Assembly (NCBI GenBank): GCA_021234155.1
Contig: JAJEKV010000025.1
Coordinates: 11,118,128-11,182,127, forward strand
Direction of reading: 5' to 3'
Length of the DNA: 64,000 bases
Source of the DNA: Isoetes taiwanensis
Lineage: Eukaryota; Streptophyta; Lycopodiopsida; Isoetales; Isoetaceae
The notes below the pieces were generated by a model, which did no database searches, was not told where the DNA came from, and was given only the letters and a program-made list of their open reading frames with translations. Below are positions 1-11,428 of the stretch, piece by piece. Position numbers and translations under genes: made by a program. The number at the start of each line of letters is the position of its first letter. Positions within the stretch are counted from its first letter, which is position 1.

Positions 1-7
1 GCGGTAA

Positions 8-476
8 ATTTACGTATTACCAACTCTGAAACACAAAGGCGATTCTTAAGCGACCAAAAACCATGAAGTTCGGGGGAACTTTTGGGCCGGCGGGACATGC
101 CACCCATGCATATATTGACCATCAATGATGAAGTATTGCTTCTTCAATAGGTCCACTTTTATACAATATTGGTTATTCTACATTTGCTATACGTATCCTA
201 TGTAATTAGCCAAGTATATGCAAGCTTCCATCCCACAATATTTGTGTCGACCCTACAAGCGAAATTAAGCCATCAGGAAAAATTAGCCTTGAGTAATGGT
301 GTCTGCCGTTTCCATAAAACCTTTGCATATCGGCTTTAAATCCTTCCCTTTTACGTCACCAATATTGCTTAATGGAAATCACGGCGATTCGATAGGCTTC
401 TCGATGCAGTGGTTTTACGTATTACCAGTGCAGAACCACAAACCTATTCTCTTCTCAACTGAATAACATGAAGTTC
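8..476 (+). repeat. Two diverged copies of a ~65-bp sequence, ~405 bp apart
   Basis: Positions 8-72 and 413-476 share the start TTTACGTATTACCA, then CACAAA, ATTCT and finally ATGAAGTTC at matching distances, with mismatches and small indels between. The spacing suggests either an old tandem duplication with a unit of about 405 bp or two copies of a dispersed repeat. Similarity outside the 65 bp fades quickly, so the unit length is not established. Confidence 0.35.
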
Positions 477-3400
477 AGTTTGAAAAGCACAATCTCTTTA
501 AGCTATATCTGCATGTTGGCAACATACCTTATTTATAAGTAAGGTTCTAATAGATTAATTTCATTGTTTCTTTGACCCTTTCTCTACGCAATTTCCAACT
601 CCATTTCTTAGCATTTGGGAACATGCTATGCAAAAGTATGCGGCATGGAATTTACATTGATTTTTTCTTGCATTATACATATAATTTAGAGGATTTGTTC
701 AAAACCATCAACCATCACGGTTCAATGCCTTTTGAGTTTGTAAAGTCCATTATAGCGTTATATTTCCTTTGCAATAACGCTAGCAGGATGCTTGGCACAA
801 TGCTATAGATTTCTTTAGGGATAATGTATAGCGTGCAAGCTAGATTGAGATTATTGAATAAAGAACATGGCCATGAACATGCAATCATTAGGCAACATCC
901 AATCTGGAAGAGCAAGAGGAACCATCAGAATGTCTTCATCTATCGCAAACAATGATATATGCTCTTCTGTTGATGCATTATTTCCCTCACTTTCAAAGAA
1001 TTAATTATGTTGCAACAAATAAGATCAACTCCTTTATAGAGGTGCTTTGGAAACAATGACTACATCTAAGTCAAGCTCTAGGTTTTACCAACATCATATG
1101 CATCATCAATGTAATAGCATACTTCCCCTACCCAAGATTACAGCCACAGATACACAACCCGATTATTCGTTCTCCATATTATCTTATCCTTCTGGCGAAG
1201 CTCCGGACACCTTTAAGTACTTTTCCAAATCCTACTTCACTATGTATTACATAACTCGACGAGTTCTTAAGAGGAAGGCGACCTCTTGAAGCACTAAGGC
1301 TTCCTTACTTTCCGACAAACCACAACTCCATTTTGTAGAAAGTCTCTACCATCCCTTCACCCACATTTTCATTCCGACTTCTACATGCATGCCTCTACTC
1401 CACCTTCAGTGAAAGACTATGCAAGAGGCCCTAATAGTTGGAACTAAAGCTCTGGGATAAAGCATAACATGGTATCCCAGGTGCCTTTCTCTAAGACAAA
1501 AGGACTACATTTGTGTATCAACGCATCTTGCAGCCATGTATCTATGCTTATATTGAGTAATTTGTTGTCTTAATTGGCCGGGTATAACATCAAAAAAGCG
1601 GGAAAACCATCCAAAGTTGCATTTTTCAAAGTTTTTCTTTGGCATTGGAGAATGTACATCAAATAATTTTGCATAGCAAGTAGAAGCGCATTTTAGTTAC
1701 ATGGGCATGTCGGTAGAGACTCATTTAAGTCTCATCTGCCATCCTATCACTTTGTGATTGCCATATTTAGGAAATAATAACAAAAAAACCAATGTACAAA
1801 AACATCACATTCTTTGCAAAACACCTTGTCTGAAAACCATGATCAAGAAGCTCAAATGGCATACACACAACAAGCCAATGTTTGGTGGGCTGCAAGGTAG
1901 ATGTTCCAATTAAGGTATGTAATTGCAAACCTTCAACTTTGTTCCATAAACCACAAGACTTTCATCAATCCCGGAGTTCTTTTAAGCGGGGGCTTGCAGG
2001 TAGAATTCATCTACCTCCCCATCGGCAACAAAACAAAGGCTGACTCTTGCGAAAGGATGCATTATTATCAAACCCAAATATGCCATGGCGAGCAAGCTCG
2101 GGATCCTCTTCCACGGAATGTTTAGTGGTTGAAGCGGTGGTTTCAACCCGATTATTTTCTTGTAGAGATCTCAGGGTAAGTCAAAGCGGTCTAATTCAAA
2201 GAAATGCGTCATTTTCGGGCAAAATAAGCTGGTGAATAAAATCCAAGCCATCACCGCGACCCTTCCATTGCATTAGAAGCGAATCCTGTTCACCATCGTC
2301 AAAATCCTATGCGACCATCACTAGTATGTCGATCACGATCCTCTTAAATGATGGAAGATGATCTTCGGGAGAACCGAGAGATAGTCTCATGGAATTTTCT
2401 CTTCCTTGAATCCATAACACACAAAGAGCCGGTAGTTCTTTGGGTTTTATAGAAGCAGCCCCATCATTCAATCACCTTGCAATTAAACCATATATTCCTA
2501 TATATTCCTCTAAGATTTTGTCACCGGGGCTCCAATGGCATCCAATTACATCCACTATATCCCTTTGTGACATCCGACCGGATAGGCAGCCTACCATTCA
2601 CAGTGTCACAGGTCATTTCACGAGTCATTTATAGTTATTAAAGATGGAGGCGATCATTTAGACCATCGAGGCATAAAAATGCAATCATTTATTTGCCCCC
2701 ATCCCTAAACCCTTTTTTTATCCATCCTCCCTTCATCCCGTGTATTCGCCATTTTTGAAGTGAGCCACGTGTCACCCCAAAACTTTTTCTGGAGAAAAAA
2801 AATATTAGAATCGAAACAAAAAAGTCTTTGCTTTATATATGTTAAGAAAAGCCATTTTGCCATGACAACATTTTAGTTTAATAATTTGACAAGTTGCAAT
2901 GATTTGCAGTATGAACAATTTATGGTTGTGATTCTATTATATGTTTTTTCCCATATTGTTTAGTTAAGCCCAAGCTTGATGTGGGATGAGTCCTTGAATG
3001 ACATAAATATAATTGGTAGGGAGTCGTCGGTGCATGTCGGGGCATAAGACTTTCGATTATCGAAAAAAAGAAAAAAAATTGAATTTTTTGTTTTGGTGTG
3101 TTATGGGATTTGTATTTTATTTAATGGTTTATATATTATTCATGTACTTCCCAATGATTTTTTCTTCTTTTTTTTCTAAACTAAAAAAACAATACCCCCA
3201 TAATAACCCAATATTTAAGGATATTTTTCAACATTGAATTTTTTTTGACGTTAAGGATATGTTTGACTTTGCCTTCACGTAGTAATATCCAAATCAACAT
3301 CATAAATAGCATAGATGGCACATCATGCTAGCAGGAGTGATAATGCAAATGGGATATTGCTTGGCTTTCTTGGGTTTTAATTCCATAAACATGTCCCGAT

Positions 3401-3538
3401 GCTAGCATGCTTATCCAACCTTTTAATATCTTTGGATGAGGTATATGGAAGCTTTTCAAGGATTATTACTGAATTCAAAAATTTCACATTTACATGACAT
3501 TACTAACTGAATAAGAAAGTAGTAAGCAAACAAGTCCA

Positions 3539-3680
3539 AGATGTTGGCTTAGAGGTAAAGGCAACTATTTTTCAACCTCTGCTACATCGCATGTCTAACT
3601 CGTTCAAGAATGTCCGGTTGTGTAGTTTGTGATATTCCAAAGTTCTTGTAATTTGATACTTTGGAATCATAAAAGACAAG
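3539..3680 (+). repeat. Possible tRNA-derived SINE head (weak)
   Basis: TGGCTTAGAGG at 3,545-3,555 fits the polymerase III box A consensus (TRGCNNAGNGG). About 50 bp further, CGTTCAAGAAT is a poor box B. No poly-A tail or target duplication was found. Equally likely to be chance in AT-rich DNA. Confidence 0.2.
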
Positions 3681-4315
3681 TGGTGGGCTTCATTAACCAT
3701 GCGGAATGATGACAAGCAAAATTATAGATATTACAAGGCATAACATCTTTAGCATCATAGAGACAAAGCTTGAAATCTTGTCCTAAACATGTTAAGTATA
3801 TATATGCCAATGGGGATTTCCAAGTGAGCCAGAAGTTGCTATAATTATGTAGATGCCCTTGGGAGCTAGAACATGACAAAAATTAAAAATGTCAAATCTT
3901 ACGAACCTTTCTAGACTATACAAGTGATTTTCATGCATGATATAGTTAGTTTTGTAGAGTCTGATATAATCAAGAAGATAATTCAATATATGCAAAGGCT
4001 AATATAATCTTACAAAGGGAGCAACCATCATCAACCACAACATCATACAAATCTTTTAGATAACTCACGAAACATGCATATTTCCCTTCCTATTTCCTGA
4101 AGGAGTTGGAATGCATCGACCACCCGACCCCTTTCAGCGTCTATCCTAACCCCACAATTAACATTAAAAAGAAAAATGGATTACATAATAAATCCAACAA
4201 AAGTTCAAAATTAGAATCCCACTATTGTAGTGCCAGCGGGCGTTAAAATATCCTTCCTGTATATCATGGTGTCCAAAAGCAAGCTAAATAAACCCAAAAT
4301 CTATTCTCACCATTT

Positions 4316-4430
4316 AACTCCAACAGACGAACAATGCAAACCCAAAACATTGAAGACCTAACCGTATGTAACTCCAACAGAGGGAACAATGCAAACCCAA
4401 AAAAACATGAAGACCTAATCCCACTATGTA
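4316..4430. repeat. Two-copy tandem duplication, ~54-60 bp unit
   Basis: Copy 1 (4,316-4,369) and copy 2 (4,370-4,430) both run from AACTCCAACAGA through ACAATGCAAACCCAAAA and GAAGACCTAA to CTATGT or GTATGT. Copy 2 has several short insertions. The units abut directly, so this is a local tandem duplication. It makes the minus-strand translation look repetitive (a Leu/Phe-rich peptide), but I see no reason to call it coding. Confidence 0.85.
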
Positions 4431-7400
4431 CCCACCCCTTCCCCAAACCTGCCTTATGCATTCTGCTGGATTATTTGATGTTTTTAAACATATGTTTGGG
4501 GTAACTTTATATGTAGGGTTCAAATTTAGGTTTTTAAAATTCATATATTAAAATTTTTTTGCTACCCTATGAATGATCTCTTGATGGCATGCCCTTTTAT
4601 ATTTAAAGTGTATCCCTCAAGAAGAAACTAAAAGCATGCATCAAACTTAAAGTTTGGATTAAATAGATATAGATCTATTACATCCTTAATCCCGGGCGCA
4701 AGGATCAAATGTCGATTTCAATGGTTTACAAATCATATAGCTGGAGAAGTTCCTATAATTGGTTTTAAACTCGCAAGGACCATTGGGTATTTATTGTGTT
4801 TTAGGTCAAAATTATGTGTTTGATATTTTTTTGGATGGGCAAAGGGATTTTCTCGGGGCATCTTGCGTTGAAGCTTGTGCCTACCATGTCAAGCGAGGGC
4901 CTAGATTGTTTGTTGGGAACTTCTATTAGGTAGGTGCTTCTAAATCATATAAATATTTGGTCTAGTGTGGGTGGTGTTTTATGTTTGTTTTGGTATTTGA
5001 GTCCGCTTAAAAACTGTACCTCCAGGCCTACTCTTGTCTTGTCCTATGCAGCCATTTTGTGAAGAATCTGCAGGGTCTACCTCTACTTACTGATTCTGCA
5101 GCGATTTGACTTGTAGTGGAAGTTACTGCTGGGCTTAGGAGATTTGGTTATGTCTAGATATATTCTTTGTCTTTATAGTTTTTGTTTGCAAATGGGTTTC
5201 GGAGGAAAAAAAGTCTGAATTAGTGGAAATTGCAAGGATTGATAACCTTTCCTTCCATACTAGTCCGGTTTAAGCGTGCCCCTCTTTTGATCCTATTGAG
5301 CCCCGGGATATCTTCTTAATAGAAAGCCCCACATTTCTTGTCCATGTGGCTCTAGAATCAATGTGCAGGTCTTGGAATTGAAACTTTGAATGTGGATAGT
5401 CTTTATGCTTGACTATCTGCCTTACAGTGGTGAAACACATGATGCGGAAATATAAATTGATGTGTGTGAATCTGCGGCTCACTGGCGTGGATCTTGGGTA
5501 CAGAGGAGGCATCCAAACGCGATCAGTGATAATCGCGATAGCATCTCTTATTAAAACTAGGGTTGTCATGTGAGGAGGAACATGAGAAGATATGATATCT
5601 TTGGCTCTAAGTGGTGCCTCACAGGTGAGCACTTCCTTTAGTTATTTTATTGATAATGTGTTTTTTGATTTATATTTTAGTTTGCTGGTTTTAGTTTAAG
5701 ACTTGTAGTAGCGAGGTGATGGCACCACAATATAAAATATATTTTGGATAATGTGATAGCAAGGTGATAGCGCCACCAAACTTGTAGTTGATGTGTTGTA
5801 TTACGTATCATAGAAGAACTCATATGTTTTATATTACAGATTGAGTATGGGTGTGACTACAAGAAGTAGGGTTTGTGTTTTCTTTGAGTGGTATATGTAG
5901 GTGGCATTGGATCCGCGATGAAATCAAACTTTAGAGCAGCAGAGCTAAAGCGGTATATAAACTAAGCAGCAGCAGTTCAATTCCCGAGAAGCTTTATTCA
6001 AACTCCATTCCTTATTATAAAATAGCGTTGCAATTGATGTTACAAATGCGAGGTGATGCCAGAACACACTAGTATGTTTGTGTTTGCATTTTATTCAGTT
6101 TGGTAAAGCTGTATAAAGAAAGGTACATGCAAGTATACTATATGAGCATATCCATGTATATTCACGCAGCAATCTTGGCACATAGATTGTCTTATTGCGA
6201 CAAAAGACATCATTTAAGCTCCCGTGAACTTTGGAACTTAAAACAGGTCTGAAATTGCTTTGGCTCAGAACATCTCATAGAATAGGACGTAATACATATT
6301 TATATTTTCACATTACTCCTGGCTGTCACAATAAGTAGGTAGGCAGCTATTTTCTGAGAAGAATTTGTTTTGAAGATCTAAAGATGAGTTAAGTTAATAA
6401 ATAAACTATAACGTGTCAGGTTATCACCGAAGGTTAGCTGCTGAGTATTTTGCGAGATGGAGTTCCATTCAAAGGTTATAATGCGGTGTGCACTAATTTT
6501 TGCACTCTATTCTAAGCACGCTTTATAATTTTGCAGCACCGCGAGATCATCCAAGCGATTCAAAAGACGCCAGTTATGCATACCTAAATCGGCCTTTGGA
6601 GACCCCGAAAGCTGCGTAGAACACGAGGCGAAATACAATACTTAAAATTGGAAGTAGGCACACTTTTGCTTTATTCGGATACAGAATAAGAAATCGGCTT
6701 CTTACAAAAGAAAGATTTTTGCGAATGAAACTTCTGCCCCCAAAGAGATTTTTTGCAACAAATTCACTATGAGAATCTGAAACAAAATTGTGAAGAAATC
6801 TAAGCATTCTTTGAAGTCTTGATTCCCTTTTGAAGCTCATTTATCTACCTGTGGCGAACCAAAACGAAGTCCTAATTTTAAGGCTAGCGCTTGAAATCCT
6901 AGTTAGCAAACGGTTGTGATTCGCATAAATTGTTGTTTGTTTCCCCGGGAAAAAAGACGTTATAGTTGTATGGGCACTAAAATAAGGCGTACTATCTAGC
7001 CTCGTGTGATTATTAATTTTTTCGCTTATTTTGCCTAGGGGAAGCCGCTCTTCCCTTCTCTGGACTAATGTTACCCCTGAAAAAATACATTGACGGTGAA
7101 AGCCCTCAATTTAGCCTTTAACCATTTTGTAAAATCATAGTAATATCGTGCTTTGCTTGTTTGGTATATTTTATATTAGTATATCCTGATTTAGTCATGA
7201 TAGTGCTTAGATTTCGCTTCTTTGGGGAGGGGAATATGCTGGGCCAGGTCGCTCTGCCGAGAGAAAGGTAGATTGCCATAAAAGGGATGCAAATCCTTAC
7301 CACAATATTTAGCGTAATAATTGCTGTTAAAGAAGCTGGGCGACTTTCTGCCTGTGCTGACTGGGTGGTGGAGCGAGTACGTTCACGCCAACAACAAAAT

Positions 7401-9572
7401 TTTCAGTTGCATTTGTCTGGCTCATATGAAGCCACAGGTTGATTCGCGATGCCTTTATTATTCACTGGTGGTTTAAAATGCCAATGTTCCTCACACGTTC
7501 ACCGTGATTATTCCATCTGACCTTCTTAAGAACATTCCGTGGAGGCGGGTTTTCGCTGCTGGGGTTTTTATTTCAGCTTTCTCGCCGCATGGATTTTTCT
7601 TCGCTTAAAGCTTTCTTTCTGCCGCGGTTCTTCGCACCGATTTCTTCGCGCCACAGCCAATTTCTCACCCGGCCGCAGGGGTTTCTTGCCGGTATCTTCT
7701 CGCAATCGCAGCTTACGTGCCATATAATTATCGTTACTTCGTCGGTGAAAAGCTACCATCTTTTTCATCCCCGTAACTTGTTGCCTTTGGCAAAATCTCA
7801 AAGAATCTCAAGAACTTATTTGCGGATGGCCGAAATCTCAAGACATTTGCATTTGAACCCACGCCCCGCAGAGAAAAATTTTTGAACTTTGGATCTTTTC
7901 GTAGGGATGAGATGAATGGAATTTTATTCAAGATATCTGCGAGAAGATGGCAATATAGCAGCTTCCAGATTGATAAAAAGACATTCTCGGAAAAATGCCG
8001 GAATATCACCTTGTTCCTGGATTTGGCGAATGGTTTCAGTTTCACATCTAATACGCGGTTAGATTGAAGCCCCAGGCCATCCTTCCGCAACGGTATTTGC
8101 TTGTAGGGATTCATATGTCTTTGTGCAAAATTTGATCGCAGACGAGGCTTGCCACCCAGCTTGAGTAAAGGGGCGTAGTGCCAACTTACGCCTGCATTAC
8201 CAGGGGAAAGTTCTCGATCCGGAGACCTTCGAGGTCATTCCCTCGAAGCGTGACTGGTTTTCGCCGGCAATTTTACCCTCGTCTGGCAGGGCGCCTCAGA
8301 GGGAATTCGTGGAGATTTTATCAGCAAAGGTATTTTCCCTGGCGCTATTTAAATTCATATGTAGGGTTACCGATAATTACCATACACTTTCTTTTCGGCA
8401 TACAAAAAGCTTCGCTGGGATTTTTGGCTTTCAATATGAAATTAGAAGACGGAATTTTTTCCAGGCAAAACGCCAGATTTTTGAATACATGGTACCATGT
8501 TCCCCATCATGAGCAAACCTTGCTTTCGGCCTGGGGTTTGGGACCTCGAAGAAAAAAGTAACGAGGAGGCGACCATTCACTTTTGCCAGTCGAAACTCGG
8601 TAGAACCAGCAATGGTCTGCTTTCGTTTCCGGGATTGTGGCGGATCGCTTCTCGGCGGCGGATCGCACGGAACTAGGTGGGATTTTAGACCTCGTTAAGT
8701 TCAAAAAGCAGGATCCGGTTTTAGTCCGCAGGAAATTAGCGCCAGTTGGATTCGGAGGCAGGCACGCGTGCCTGTAACTTTATCCGGGTCGAACAAGACA
8801 TGGGAAAGCACCTAACTTCGACACTTTTCAAACCAATGTGGTTGGTGAGGTTGTAATCATTCACCCTCATTGCGACAACTTTGTTTTATCACTCAATTAG
8901 GATGATGAATGAATTCCCAGCAGGACTTTTGACCTCAAAATCTCAACCAAATCCCTACACTAAAAATCAGAGGTTGAAAATGAATTATAAGGGTTATGCA
9001 TACGTTTTTGTTTTTCTTCAACAGAAAAAGGTCCTGGCTCAATTTCCACGTGCCGAACGGTTTGATATCTGTCCAGCCAGAAACTTTTACTCTCTGTTCA
9101 CCAGCCAGATTCTTCCTCGTATTAAATCCACTCTACATCGGGGTTAAGGTTTGCTCTGGTGCTTCAGGCGGGGAACTTGCATTTGATCAGGCGCTGGACG
9201 TCGAAACACCATTCTCAGAACATCCTAATATCTTACTTTGTAATGCTTTCCGGATTTTGTGGATGTTGATTTTCTGCAGAATACAGGATAACCTGCTAAA
9301 AGATAAGCTCCCTTTAAGTCCCACACTGGAATAGTTTGGAAGCTTGAGCTTCCATCTTTAAAATGTGGCCTCTTTAATACTCCTTGTTAAGTAATCCTGG
9401 TTGCTTTCTGATTTTCCCCTTCCCCTTGTTTCTTCTTTTTGTTTCCTGTTCATGGTTTTGTTTTTTTGTATTGCGTAACGTCCATATAGGCTTATAGATT
9501 CTTCTTTGATTTGGATTCACTTCACTGTTATGTCCTGGATTTTACCTACTAAGTTTGCAGGCTTTGTTTCAG
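4431..9572. other. Intergenic DNA, no gene recognised; GC-richer block 7.5-8.8 kb
   Basis: Open frames here (for example a 120-codon minus-strand frame near 5,270-5,632 and 127 codons on the plus strand near 8,178-8,561) show no motif I know. The block 7,530-8,760 is richer in C and G and in CTTCGC-type pyrimidine runs than its surroundings. Together with its position upstream of the Rab pseudogene it could hold that gene's old 5' region, but no exon is demonstrable. Confidence 0.5.
5711..6060 (+). repeat. Short motif GCRAGGTGATRGC, three times
   Basis: GCGAGGTGATGGCACCAC (5,711-5,728), GCAAGGTGATAGCGCCACC (5,759-5,777) and GCGAGGTGATGCC (6,048-6,060) are close relatives. The first two sit 48 bp apart and may be a local duplication. 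The third is 270 bp away. Function unknown. Confidence 0.4.
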
Positions 9573-11428
9573 GAACAAAAATAATAATGGCTCATCCACA
9601 AGCACTACCAAGAATTTGATCATTTATTTAAGATCACCGTGATTGGTGACTCTAGCGTTGGCAAAAGTATTAGATGCTCTCTTGATTTTACAGCCAGAGT
9701 ACTTTTTGATGATCTTTCGCCACAATGGGCCAGAGAAGCTTGCATTCCTCTATTATAACCCTCTAATAGTTCTTTGTATTGAAATCAAATTCTACTGCAG
9801 TGATGTTGTGTGAGTTGGGGTGGGTATTAGTTGGGCTTATAACTCTGTTGAGTCATTTTGGACATTGATGCCACCTTATGATATTAATTTTTGTCCGGCA
9901 TACCTAAAAAGCCAAGGAAAAGAATGACATGGGCATGTTGTGGTCCAGACTAATTCCTGCAACTTTCATTAGATGGCTGCAAAACTTACCCTATAACAGA
10001 AATCTGCCTGCTAGCATAAATTCTCTACCATAATCAAGGGCTTTGCACCTATTAGTACTGAGAGGCACTGATGATTGAAAATGCATGATGTTTGATATTT
10101 CGGGTGTTGACTTCAAATTAGAAAATGATGACTCTATTGAAACTACACTTTGGGATGGTATTACCATCAGCCTGGTGTGCTCTATATGGCTGCCTGATCT
10201 TGTTGGCCATTGATATCTCATAAAGAAACCCTGTGCCTTAATTTATTCTACAGCCGGCTGGCAAAGATTTCAGACTCTTACAAGCGTTCCTGTCATAGAG
10301 GCATAAGAGCGTCTTTGGTAAGTGGTTATAATTCCTCTGATTTCTATATGTACAAATTTATAATGTTTCTTGCTGTACAGTACGTATGACAAGTGAGGAT
10401 ACATTTTACAAACTTCTATCAGATAAGCCATTAGTTGAGTTTGAACTATACCTAACTAACTAGGACAAAGGCCAAATTGCTGTTGGGGAAACAAAGCATA
10501 TGTTTATGTTTCCATTTGTTCTACCTGGATATTAGTGTTGAAAAGAAAATGAAATGTGCTCACCTTGTACTTTATAATGGTGGAATCCTAACGTAGGAGC
10601 GCTTAAGAATGAGGGTATTGCTTTTTGTAAGAAAATATGGATGTCTATTTTGAGTGTGCTAAGACTCAGTGTTAACGCCCTGGCAATTGTTTCGAAGAAT
10701 TGGTTCAAGTATGAATTCTTCAATAAGTCTCTATATGGTTTTATTTGCCTTCTTTACTAAAAGAGATATACAGAAGATGGTAATGTCTATGTTACTGATC
10801 ATCATACAATAAATACCTGCAGTTGTGAAAAATACATAAGTCTTGAATTTCATTCCACTGGTTCCCGTGGATACTCGCTTGAAATCCCCCCCACCCTGCA
10901 AGAGTGAAACAAAGGAAAAAGAAAAACCTTTAAACTACAACCAAAACAAAGAGCTTCCAAGATATTTTATTTATCTTTGTATTAACCACCGTGAAGCTTC
11001 ACAATGGTATATTCTAAAATCCTCTGTTTATCCCACAGATGTTTTCTGACAACTCTCCCATTTTCAAAACCTCGAAGATGGTTGGGGAAGCTTATGTATT
11101 GTCAGCTTACATAGTGCATCCAATAATATATTCTCAAATTTTAAGAATTGCTGTAGTCCACTTTATGATTTGCAATCAAGTTCTGATGGGGTATTTTTCA
11201 CTATCAGAAAGAATCAGGCCTTTCAAAGGCAAATTAGTACTCCTGACCTCATACATTGGATTCTACTATGTTTAAGGAACAAAACTCTGGCATACATTTG
11301 CAGATATTGGGAGACTCCTTAAGCTTGCCATAATAATTTTTAGAGCTGAGAGGAAAAATCCTACTCAGACCTGGTCTGCTGTGGCAAGCAGTGGTTCTCC
11401 TGGTGGAACCTGCTGTTGTATGTACTAA
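9573..11428 (+). pseudogene. Unprocessed pseudogene of a RABC/Rab18-class small GTPase
   Basis: Intact RABC proteins are about 210-residue membrane-anchored Rab GTPases of vesicle traffic. Exon-like blocks occur in the right order. 9,573-9,722: after acceptor TTTCAG and ATG 9,587, the frame carries EFDHLFK, P-loop GDSSVGKS and FDDLSP. 10,097-10,157: GVDFK, then LWD before a GT donor. 10,255-10,318: after TTCTACAG, TAG-x-QRFQTLTS, matching the switch II region of DTAGQERFRTLTS, then a GTAAGT donor. 10,382-10,500: DTF, ELYLTN-x-D, cf. family ELYSTNQD, with TAG replacing Gln. 11,304-11,428: remains of ILETPSL, then NPTQT and a C-terminal GGTCCCMY, the prenylated Cys tail. Several frameshifts (one between ATG and EFDHLFK) and stops show it is dead; the NKxD end is damaged. 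The exon for the SAK motif was not found in 10,500-11,300. Retained introns make it a duplicated gene, not a retrocopy. Subfamily call is from FDDLSP and ELYSTNQD. Confidence 0.8.

Larger units (their letters stand above)
1..4315. other. AT-rich intergenic DNA, no gene recognised
   Basis: I see no frame longer than about 80 codons with a recognisable motif on either strand, no splice-bounded coding blocks and no RNA gene that I trust. The only internal structure noted is a pair of diverged repeats near the left end and a box-A-like sequence near 3,545 (both listed separately). The stretch around 3,060-3,250 is extremely A/T rich. Probably degraded intergenic or transposon-derived DNA. Confidence 0.6.

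Noticed and set aside
5270-5632. 120-codon minus-strand open frame
   Set aside because: No motif recognised and no supporting features.
5940-6000. tRNA-like box B (AGTTCAATTCC)
   Set aside because: No convincing box A or cloverleaf upstream.
9723-9770. GQRSLHSS peptide after the first Rab exon, first taken for the GQERF motif
   Set aside because: The genuine QRFQTLTS block with a proper acceptor was found at 10,255, so this match is coincidental.
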